This document shows, one piece after another, positions 53,788 through 64,000 of a stretch of DNA of 64,000 bases. The stretch is from Cucumis sativus (Eukaryota; Streptophyta; Magnoliopsida; Cucurbitales; Cucurbitaceae). The position numbers and the translations under genes were made by a program. The notes under the pieces are model-generated. The model was not told the origin of the DNA. It worked only from the letters and a program-made list of their open reading frames with translations, and made no database searches. The stretch lies in the NCBI RefSeq assembly GCF_000004075.3, contig NC_026661.2:2728001-2792000 (forward strand), in the 5' to 3' direction. Within the stretch, counting starts at the first letter, position 1, and the number at the start of each line of letters is the position of its first letter.

Positions 53788-54502
53788 ACTTCTATTATCA
53801 TCATCATTCTAGTAACCCCCACCCCCGCCTTTCTCCTCTTTGTATGATCTATGAAAATTAGGGTTTTTTCTTTTCCTTTTTCAGATATTGTATTTATAAT
53901 TTTCAACTCATTTTTGTACTACATCATACACAATTAATTCTTTATTCATCGGTTGAATTATTGTGGGGGTGAAGGTATGAGAAGTTACGTTTTGTTTTAA
54001 TGTTATTTAACACACCAATATGTCAATTTGGTTACTCTATAGGAATTTTTGTCCAATATTTCACATGGTTTTGTTTTGTTTTTTCGTTTTTGAATAAAAA
54101 CAACCCAAATAAATTTTAAAAAGAAAATCAACAAACATAATGCTAATCCACTGATCATCTAACGATCGAAAATGGTGAAAATTATTTGAGCATTCATGAT
54201 TCAAATCTCCCTAATAAAAAAACATTGATTATTTTATACAAAATTTCCATACAATTATAAATAAAATCATTAATTTATGAAATGAATTGAGGGAATAAAA
54301 TTGTAAATCACTCTTTCTATCTATAATATCTTTTAAACCACTTTCCATTTATGAATTTAAACTAGTTGTCTTTTTAGTCTCATAAATATAATAAAACAAG
54401 AAAACAAAACTAGTAAATATAGGAATTAAAAAAAAAAAGTGTTATATTATTTTAGTTAGCTATCTCATTCTCATCATATATTTATTTATACAAATGTCTT
54501 TA
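53788..54502. other. Shared 3' region of convergent ubiquitin-like genes
   Basis: 715 bp AT-rich DNA between the stop codons of the two convergent ubiquitin-like genes. It should contain both 3' untranslated regions. No other feature is seen. Confidence 0.6.
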
Positions 54503-55258
54503 TCAATAAAATTCACCACGGCTAACGGTGCCTTTAAAAACATAAAGAAAATCGCCATTTTCAACCCCATGCCATCTTAAACTACGCTTATCTCTCATAA
54601 TCCTTTGTTTATGAATAAACAAATACTCATCGTCCGGAAGAATTTTTCCGGACAAAAGCAGTTCTCTGACGTCGTTCACGGTGCTCGAATCCTTCATTTC
54701 CATTGGAATGCACGCTGCATTAAGCAAGCTCGACGACATCTCCACCACGAAACTCACCTTCCTCCTTGAAGAATCTTCGCTCAAATAACGACTCATCGTT
54801 TTCATAAACACAATCACTTCCGAAAATTCACCGATTCCGAATTCGCTTAGGTTCTGGCAATCCTCGACTAGTTCCATACCGGAGTGAAATAGCGACATTG
54901 TTTGAATCGGTAAGCTGTAGATTATCTGGATTTTCTGCTTTAAACTATGAACCGTCTCTGTTTTGTCGATGTTTATGTTTATCCGTTGGCCGGAGAATTC
55001 CACAGCGATCGGAAACTCGTTTGATGGTGCGATGATTTGGTCGACTGAGAGATCGATTCGCGAACCTTCTGTGATGAATTGATCGTAATCCTCCATGACG
55101 AGTCCATCGAGTAACTCGCAACCATAAACAGAGAGAGTTTGGGATTCGATGGGGATGCCAATGAATTGTTCAATTTTTCTCTTGATTTCGATGATTTGTT
55201 CTTGATTTTCTATATCTATGGGGAATTCGTGTCCCATTGTGACAATGAAGATCTTCAT
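54503..55258 (-). CDS. Triple ubiquitin-like domain protein
   Basis: Intronless, ATG at 55258, TGA at 54505-54503; 251 residues. Three diverged ubiquitin-like units in series: residues ~1-75 (MKIFIVTMGHEFPIDIENQE, IEIKRKIEQFIGIPIESQ, LSVYGCELLDG), ~85-155 (FPIAVEFSGQRININIDKTE, VHSLKQKIQIIYSLPIQT, LFHSGMELVED) and ~165-243 (KVSFVVEMSSSLLNAACIPM, VNDVRELLLSG, YLFIHKQRIMRDKRSLRWHG). The hydrophobic pattern and the SLF/LSVYG strand of ubiquitin are kept. Lys and C-terminal Gly-Gly positions are not conserved, so it is not a polyubiquitin precursor. A plant-type ubiquitin-related protein of unknown function; possible adaptor role is an inference only. It is a neighbour and likely relative of the gene at 53464. 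Confidence 0.85.
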   Translation of the reverse strand: MKIFIVTMGHEFPIDIENQEQIIEIKRKIEQFIGIPIESQTLSVYGCELLDGLVMEDYDQFITEGSRIDLSVDQIIAPSNEFPIAVEFSGQRININIDKTETVHSLKQKIQIIYSLPIQTMSLFHSGMELVEDCQNLSEFGIGEFSEVIVFMKTMSRYLSEDSSRRKVSFVVEMSSSLLNAACIPMEMKDSSTVNDVRELLLSGKILPDDEYLFIHKQRIMRDKRSLRWHGVENGDFLYVFKGTVSRGEFY

Positions 55259-56976
55259 TGGAGTTCTCTGGTTAGGGGTTTTTTTTTTTCCTTCCTATTC
55301 CGTTCTTGAGATTTGGGGGAAATTTGGTTGTTGAAAGTGGAGATTTTATTGTTGGAATTCATGCAGAAACGATGCTCGATTCTTTTGAAGAGCGTGATTG
55401 ATTTCAACTGACAGCAGATCGATTCTTGTGATGATGCCACTGAAGATGAGAAACAGTTTTCTCTTTTCTTTTCTATTTTTCTTCTTGGTTTAATTTCACT
55501 CTTCGTAATATCAACGTTCAATAATTCATGATGCATAACTTAACTTTACTGTTTGTGTTAAAAAAAAAATTTCAAGAAATTGAAACTTGAGTTTGTTATT
55601 TCTAAAGTTACTCTACGATTTTTGAAAATGTTTTCTTTAAAACATAGAGAAGAGAAAAGCAATGAGGTTTTTTTCTTTTATCTTATTTTCCCTTTGAATA
55701 CACATATATAATATTGAGAAAACAAAACCCTTAAAATTAAAAAAACTAAAGAGGCTATATTTGCCCCCAACTAATTTAACAAAATATATAAATTATCCCA
55801 TCAATATTAAGATTGATGATACCTCGATTATATAAAGAACTTAGAGTTGTAAGAGGACTCGTCAACATAATTTAATGACATTTTCCTTTCTAGACAATTG
55901 AAGATATAATCATATATTTTAAACATGTTATTAAAAATATACTAAACAAATTAAAATAGTAATAATAATAATTAAGAGAAGTTAAAATTACTAAAAAAAT
56001 TAATAATAATAACACTTGAATAACACACTTTGGTAATTGAACAAAAAAAAAATCATGTTTATGACAAAAGAAAAAAAACAAGAATTTGTTCGATTACAAA
56101 TTAAATTTTGAAACTTAACGGATAATTTTCAATTGTAAATTAGTTGTTGTTATTAATTTTAGAGTAAGCTTCAACTTTTTTTAATTATTATTATTATTTT
56201 TTAATGTATTTTTTAATAACATATTTGGTTAATATATGTGTTTTTTTAAACAGAAAATTAGAAAAAAAAATATAATTTTGGTTAAGAAATAATTAAATTA
56301 AATTAGAAAAGATGAATTAATAAGAAAATTTGAAGAATGAGATATTTAATATATATACATAAATATTATTATTTCTATTTTTATTTGTTTAATATATTTT
56401 TAATAACATATTTTTGTTAATATATGAGTTTTTTAAAAAAAATTAAAAATTGGAAAAAAGATGTGTAATTTTGATTAAGAAAAAATTAAATTAAAGTAGG
56501 AAAATAAAAAATAATTTAATTTAATAAAGAAATATATTTTTAGAATTTGAATGTTCGATATATATATTATATTATATGTTGGTATGTATATATAAGTAAT
56601 GGGAAAAAGTGAAATGTGTGAAACCCACGTATATAAATAATGAAAAAATAAAAAATGTGGGGTCGTGGGATCCACTGCATGGAAGTCGTATAGACCGTAC
56701 ACGATTTCACCTTAAATCACCTATTTTTAAAAGTAATTTTGTACCCACCCTATTTTTTATATATGTTTCAAATTTTACATTATTTTTATAATAGAATCAT
56801 ATCTAACATACGAGAACATATCATTTAATCAGATTTAACACAATTTATAAAAAAATTAACTACATTAAATTACATGACTTTTAGAAAATAAACATTTATG
56901 ACTCCCCTAAACCATACTCTATCTAGGTTGCCCCTAGATCATATGACTCACAGTGAATTCAAATGCAACTTTTCTC

Positions 56977-57138
56977 TTTATTAATAAATATTAACTAACA
57001 CAACAATCAAATCCAACTTCTTATTTTTATTAGTAAATATTAACCTAACATAACAATCAAATCTAACCTCTTACATCTTTATTAATAAATATTAACAAAA
57101 AATACATCCTCTTATAGTTATTAATAAATATTAACTAT
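56977..57138 (+). repeat. Imperfect tandem repeat, ~40-50 bp unit
   Basis: The core TTATTAATAAATATTAAC appears four times, beginning near 56979, 57028 (one change), 57079 and 57118. The first two copies are followed by similar AACAATCAAATC(C/T)AAC sequence. The spacing shortens towards the end. A small, decaying minisatellite. Confidence 0.7.
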
Positions 57139-57293
57139 AAGGATTTGATTTGATGCTTCAATTTTGTCTTTAATAAAATATCGACCCAATCAACGAGTGT
57201 AGCTCTATTACATAGTCCAACTCCACCATTAAAGGCAAATGCACTTGCAAAAGTCAAGTTTTGTACATGAAATTTTATAAAGAATTATTGAGA

Positions 57294-57378
57294 TTGACGT
57301 TCACTTTATGTACATGAGAAGGTAGTAAATGGGCACTTGACGTTCACTTTGTACATGACAAGGTACTAAATGGACACT
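57294..57378 (+). repeat. Two-copy tandem duplication (~43 bp)
   Basis: TTGACGTTCACTTT..GTACATGA.AAGGTA.TAAATGG.CAC occurs at 57294-57337 and directly again at 57338-57378 with few differences. It lies just upstream of the putative retroelement scrap near 57500. Confidence 0.8.
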
Positions 57379-57479
57379 TGAAATCTGCTATATGTTCCAT
57401 AAAGCAATAAACTCATTGCTTGTACAACAACGTCCATGACACATTCACAGTATCAATACATTAGAACCAAACTCGGTGT

Positions 57480-57715
57480 GGTTGAAGCATTCTCAATATC
57501 GCGTTGAGGGGGTATTAAGGAAGAATTCACACACACAATCAGCACAAGCAAAGGTCAACATTATAGTCGACAAAGCCAAAAGCACAATCAGCACATTCCA
57601 TGAGTACGATCCACTACATTCGAAAATAATCGAAAAGCTTCCATTAGTTAGAAAGAAATTGACAAAAGTAGTACACTATCGATTTTTGTTTTTAAAAGTA
57701 GCCCATTTCTGAAAT
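57480..57715 (+). mobile_element. Possible copia-like retrotransposon scrap
   Basis: TTGAGGGGGTATTAAGG at about 57503 resembles the polypurine tract and LTR start found at the 3' end of Ty1/copia elements, and the segment after it is less AT-rich than its surroundings. No reverse transcriptase or integrase coding sequence and no second LTR are visible. Low confidence. Confidence 0.25.
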
Positions 57716-59933
57716 TATATAATAGTAAAGTAGAGACATTTTAATATTCCAACTTGAATCGAAGGTTAAGGAAATATATAAATTAGACGTGTGATTTAAT
57801 TTAATTAATTTTGTTTTTTTTTTTGGAAAGGTGAGTTTTGGGAGGAGATATTATAATTTAGTACTCTCTGATAAGAATTATAATATATACTTGACCCTCC
57901 TTCATTCAACGAAAAATATACAAAATAATACTCCTTATCAGTAAAATGCAAAGCACTATTTGAAAAACACTAATACTAATATTCTTAACCAAAATTGAAT
58001 CTCAAAATAAATTAAATAATCTATACTAACTATACTCTATTTTAATTATAAAAAACCTATTACAAGAATAAATTATTCTTTAAATACATCCATTTTACCT
58101 TTACATCTTTGATATGGATTTTTGTAATTTGAAAAAGAATAGAAGATGAAAAATGATTTTGATCTGAAAGGTCAATAAAGAAGTTGGAAGATTTAGTTAC
58201 CTCTCACACACACAACTATAATGATATATTTACAATAGATTTAACTTAGGATTTAACCGAACCCTTCAATGATTAAGATATTATTCGTTTTTTCTAATAC
58301 CAAACAAGGTACAGAAAATTCACCCACACCTCAAGTCAAAGTAGTATAATTATCTCAAATACGAATATGAGTTAGATCATAGGTATTAAACAGTTGACAA
58401 TCACACATTGTAGTAATTTTATCTTCGAATAACTACAATGGTTTGTGATTGTAAATCTTTTTTAATTTTGTTTCTATGTATAGTATAATAATCTAAAAAT
58501 TTCATGTGCCCATCCCACGTTATGGATCAGTAACAATAAAACAAAAAAGAAAGAAAGAAAACAATCAAACGAAACATACATCATCTAAGAATGTTTTATA
58601 ATCAAATAACATAATTAATGAATTTAAAACAGTAGTTTCTATCTAAACCGAATGTCAACCCTTTGATCCATTATTAGACATTTTCTTACTTGAATTTTGT
58701 AATAAATAATCACCAACTTGATTACGTGCCATGCAGAATTTTTTTAAAAAAAACTCTCACCCTCTAATGATTTTCTCAATTACTCCACACACACTTCTGT
58801 TGATTAAATTAATCCCATTATTAAAAAAGTTTCCTCCGAAAAAAGTTAAAAAGAAATTGATCATAATATCGAGCTGTTTATTGGCTAAGTTTGTACGTGC
58901 CAATATTGTTAGTTAATATGTTTTCTCAGCACTTCTTCGCAGTACTGTGGCTTTGATCCATTCTCATAGCTGACCAAACACAACTTAATTCTCATTATTG
59001 CTAATTAGGTTTATCAATAATTCCACATTCTATTTTATAACAATAAAATGTTTGGATTAAGCTTGTTTGATTATAACCAACTTGGTTTTTAAATATATCA
59101 AGCTTTATATAGATAGTACTTCCAATTGTTTTTTAAATAAAATTAATTAGAGTAGTTTTTTTTTAAAAAAAAATTGACTAAAAGTCAATTATTTAATTCA
59201 AAATGTGAAAACAAACTAAAAAAGATTTTTCAGAAGAATGGCCTAGTTATTATTGTTTTAGAAAATAGAAACAAAATATATAAAATTCATTTGTATGTTG
59301 CTATAACTAATACAAAAATGTACGTTAAATATAAGAAATAGATAAAAAAAAAAAAAACTATATGTGAATCTCATTCAAATGTTCAAGATAACTAAGAGCG
59401 AAGAGGTTTGGTATTCGAATTTTTTAGGTACCCATATGGTCAAGTTGAAAAAAGAAAATCTTATTCGATAAAATATCACTTTTCTTTGTTTTATTTGTAA
59501 GAATGTTAATTAACTTTGTTTATTCATATAGTTGCTTGCTTTCTTTTATATTGTACCAAAAAAAAATTAATTCGAAGATGACGTAAGTTATTTTAATTGG
59601 TTGTTTTTTTTTTGTTGATTTTTTCTTATAAATATAACACAAAAAACTAAATAACTTAAAGATATATAAACGAACCTTAGGGGAAAAAAAAGGTAAATAA
59701 CTGAATAACAAGTGAAGTATATAAACCATAGCAAAGATTTTTTTTTTTTATATATATATTTTTCTAAAGGAATGTCTAAAAGTCAAAAATGTTATTTTAG
59801 TTAAAGTCACTTAGCTTCCAACGAATCAAAATTAAATTAAATTATAAAAGAACCTCTAGAGATCAGAAGAAAAGTCATATATGACAGATTGTAATTCATG
59901 AACTGTTCAAACTTCAAACACTAAAATTTCCAC

Positions 59934-59941
59934 TATAAAAA
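59934..59941 (+). promoter_or_regulatory. TATA box of peroxidase gene
   Basis: TATAAAAA at 59934, 109 bp upstream of the ATG at 60043, preceded by CACC/CACT-type sequence. Good position for a plant core promoter with a ~75 bp leader. Confidence 0.65.
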
Positions 59942-60042
59942 ACCCAACCATCTTTGAATGCAATCATCATTATATCTCAAAACATCATTTAAGTGTCTAT
60001 CCAAAGCCATATTTTGTCTTCTTTTCTTCGTATAGAATTACC

Positions 60043-61764
<1,722 letters not shown>

Positions 61765-63359
61765 ATTATTGGGGAAAGGAAATGGGTGAAGCGTTCTTTG
61801 CAGTTTGTGAAGCTTTTTCTTTGTGCATTTTGATTTGATTCGAATTGTGAGCTGAGTTTCATGTTTTCGCTCTCTGTGGAAAACAACGTACGGTCCTGAT
61901 TTAAATCTTCAGTTATCTTTTGTCCTTTCTTTGAAATACGTGTTATCATCTTATCATGTGATTAAATCCAATTTATTCAATTTCTTAAATGAAGTTCAAA
62001 TCTTGAGTTCTTCTATTTTTAAATATGGAGGGTCTAATTATAATAAATTGTTCTTTAAAATAATTTAAAATTTTTAAATATAAGTATAAATGTTGATATA
62101 CTTTGTTACAATATTATCATTCATTAATGATAGACGTTAGTAGATATTCATACATGTCTATCAATATTTATGGCTACTTATTAATGACAAATTGAAAAAT
62201 CATTTTATAGTTGTAATTATTTTCTAACAATTTTTTCATTTAAAACAATATTAGTAAAAACTGCTTTGATTGATTGAGATGATAAAAAAAGTTGACAACG
62301 TATAATAAATATGAACATCGATACCAATGATATGAAATTTAATTTACAACACTATCATCTCTTATATTTTGGTTAAATCTCGCTTTGATGTTCTATCAAC
62401 GTGTATATGTAAATGATTTGTATTGACAAAAAAATTAAACTCAACAATTGTTTAAAATTGTTTAGTGTTACACACACATATAATTTATGTAGAGACTAAA
62501 ACAACTAATCTAAATATATATAAACTTTAAGATATATCTTCATTCAAAATGTTAAGAGTTGAATCCAAATAATATTCTTCCAACTACTTACGATAACTAC
62601 CTAAATTATGTAAGAAAATATAGAGATATTTTGTATGAAACAAATAATTATTATATCACTATAGCTTTATTCATAATTTTATATTGATATTGCATAATCC
62701 ATATATGATTAAATTTTAGTACACACCTCCCCAACTTAAGTATAAGTAAAATATTAATTCAATTATTTTACTTAAAATGTTAAAGAGTACTATTAAATTA
62801 ATTTTGTATTGGGTTTTAATAATTGAAATCATTTATATGGAGAAGAACGTAAATCGCTATTTGGGCATGAATTGTATATAAGATTTTTTGAATATGGAGA
62901 AGCTAAAATTTAGAATACTAAGCGACAAAACGAGAAAAAAAGAAAAACTCCAATTATCCGTACACTTAAAAACCCGCCATTGCTTTGCGAGGAAGGAAGA
63001 AAGAAGAGAGCGAGAAAAAGAAAAAAGAAAAAAGAAAAAAGAAAAAAGAAAACACAAAGCAGCAACAAAAAAGAGGAGAAATAAAACCCCTACGGTGTTC
63101 GTCCAAGCGGTCGGCGTTTTGCTTCGGATAGTTCATGAAGTTCAACTCGTGCAATTTTACAAGCCGTCCAATCTGTTCTATTCTACTGTTTTCTGCGTGT
63201 TTCCTGATTATTATCAAATCTCTATAAACGGATTTCATCGTCTGAACTACTCCAATTTGGTTCCACATCTATTCTTTCTGATTCGTCCTTGCATTTACAA
63301 ACCGGGATTACTGCGACTTCCAATACATACGTCTTCTCTGTTTTTGTTCATGTTCATCC
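61765..63359. other. Intergenic region between peroxidase and CCCH genes
   Basis: The first ~200 bp is likely the peroxidase 3' untranslated region. The middle is AT-rich; around 62085-62235 it has GATAGACG and TGTCTATCAATA words resembling the interior of the inverted-repeat elements elsewhere, without clear arms. From about 62930 the sequence becomes purine-rich (AAAAAAG units at 63013-63051) and then GC-richer, forming the leader of the CCCH gene. The open frame at 62888-63376 runs through this leader and is not considered a gene. Confidence 0.5.
63013..63051 (+). repeat. (AAAAAAG)n-type short tandem repeat
   Basis: About five units of a 7-base A-rich/G repeat in the purine-rich sequence upstream of the CCCH gene, probably in its promoter or leader. 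Confidence 0.8.
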
Positions 63360-64000
63360 ATGATGGTTGGCCGTAAACTCTTCAAAACAAAGCTATGTGT
63401 TCTCTATCAGAAAGGTTACTGTTCTCGCCCAAGTTGCTCCTTCGCTCACGGAAACGCTGAACTCAGGCGATTTGCTGCTCCTTCTATCGGTAATTTGCCC
63501 CTTATAACTCCACTTTCGTCTCGTCTTCTCTAATTTTGGGCTTTAGGGTTGATGAAATGGAAATTTGCTAATCCTTGTCGTTTATGTCTTTATTCCTCAT
63601 CTCTGATTGGAATTGGTTTTGGTTACGCGTCGTTGATTATTCTTACATTCAACGCGAACAGTGGCATAGTGATGGTATTATGTTTTTGCGTTTTTTTTTC
63701 TTAGTATTGGTGTGATTCAAGGGATCTGAGTTTATTTGCTTGGGAGAGGTATAGACTAATTTTGGACTGATGGTGTTTTTTTCTTCCTTTATGGTCTTCT
63801 TGTTATTATCAATGTTGAGGACTTAATTTATTGCATTTTTTTTCTCCTATTAATCTCTGGTCGTCGTACTCTTTCTTCTTTCTGTCTGTTATTGATTCTT
63901 CCTTATGGTGCATTGTGAGGGAGGGGCCGTGCATCTTTAAAATGGGCTAGCGCTAGACATTAATTACTAGGTTCTTTCGGTTAATCATTGAAACTATTCT
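63360..64000 (+). CDS. CCCH zinc-finger protein, first exon only (3' truncated by window)
   Basis: Exon 1 is 63360-63489 (43 codons plus one base), followed by a GTAATT donor and at least 511 bp of intron to the window end. It begins with two consecutive ATGs (63360, 63363) and encodes a CCCH finger almost at the N-terminus: KTKLCVLYQKGYCSRPSCSF then AHGNAELR. The spacing is C-x7-C-x4-C-x3-H, correct for RNA-binding CCCH fingers. The KTKLC lead-in, AHG end and following ELRRF resemble the plant CCCH proteins with a single N-terminal finger (the C3H13/C3H40-like group, as I recall them). Likely nuclear RNA-binding. The rest of the protein is outside the window, so full-length and subfamily claims cannot be made. 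Confidence 0.82.

Larger units (their letters stand above)
55259..59933. other. AT-rich intergenic region with short tandem repeats
   Basis: 4.7 kb between the triple ubiquitin-like gene and the peroxidase gene. It contains tandem repeats at 56977-57138 and 57294-57378 and, near 57495-57520, a TTGAGGGGGTATTAAGG sequence resembling a copia retrotransposon polypurine tract and LTR start. The remainder is very AT-rich with A/T runs (for example 56041-56051 and 59344-59357). The first ~250 bp is probably the leader of the ubiquitin-like gene. No intact gene is recognised. Confidence 0.5.

Noticed and set aside
57476-57712. 78-residue frame considered as a retrotransposon protein end
   Set aside because: Begins at a non-ATG codon and lacks any recognisable RNase H or integrase motif; kept only as part of a low-confidence retroelement scrap.
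62888-63376. 162-residue open frame upstream of the CCCH exon
   Set aside because: It runs through a purine-rich A/G repeat, is Lys/Glu/Arg low-complexity for its first half, and overlaps the CCCH start in another frame.

Overview
The window looks like nuclear chromosomal DNA of a flowering plant (eudicot). It is very AT-rich, genes are split by GT..AG introns, and all recognisable products are plant families (HD-ZIP IV factor, class III peroxidase, glutamate receptor-like channel, MATE transporter, nuclear-encoded chloroplast L6). Short inverted-repeat elements with arms resembling TTTGCTATATTTGTAAAT remind me of repeats common in cucurbits (cucumber or melon). That species guess is an inference and has not been searched.

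Layout. 1-2284 (+): 3' part of a MATE/DETOXIFICATION transporter. 3477-6413 (-): chloroplast ribosomal protein L6, with a TCP site II promoter at 6557-6611. 9033-14151 (+): a complete six-exon glutamate receptor-like channel with an unusual pore sequence. 15346-18304 (-): a three-exon 87-residue protein resembling a plant mitochondrial complex I subunit. 21059-22737 (+): TMEM97/sigma-2 receptor-like EXPERA protein. 22738-31100: about 8 kb of gene-free AT-rich DNA with a decayed 5S rRNA-like sequence. 31747-36779 (+): an eleven-exon HD-ZIP IV homeobox gene, best matching HDG2, with an L1 box upstream. 39675-40465 (+): a VUP-like small protein gene with long CT repeats in both untranslated regions. 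40466-48538: a second 8 kb gene desert. 48539-49557 (-): eIF1/SUI1. 53464-53787 (+) and 54503-55258 (-): two convergent, diverged ubiquitin-like genes. 60043-61764 (+): class III peroxidase. 63360 to window end (+): first exon of a CCCH zinc-finger gene.

The genes are ordinary independent plant transcription units with no operon-like logic. Exon structures were assembled by hand from splice consensus, reading phase and family conservation. For every complete spliced gene the summed exon length is a whole number of codons. I did not find a convincing new multi-gene system. The points most worth a second look are the divergent GLR pore and its upstream start codons, the 5S-derived relic beside an inverted-repeat element, the L1 box in front of the HD-ZIP IV gene, the orphan site II cluster at 38814-38884, the pair of non-conjugatable ubiquitin-like genes, and an unassigned coding-like segment inside the complex I gene intron.
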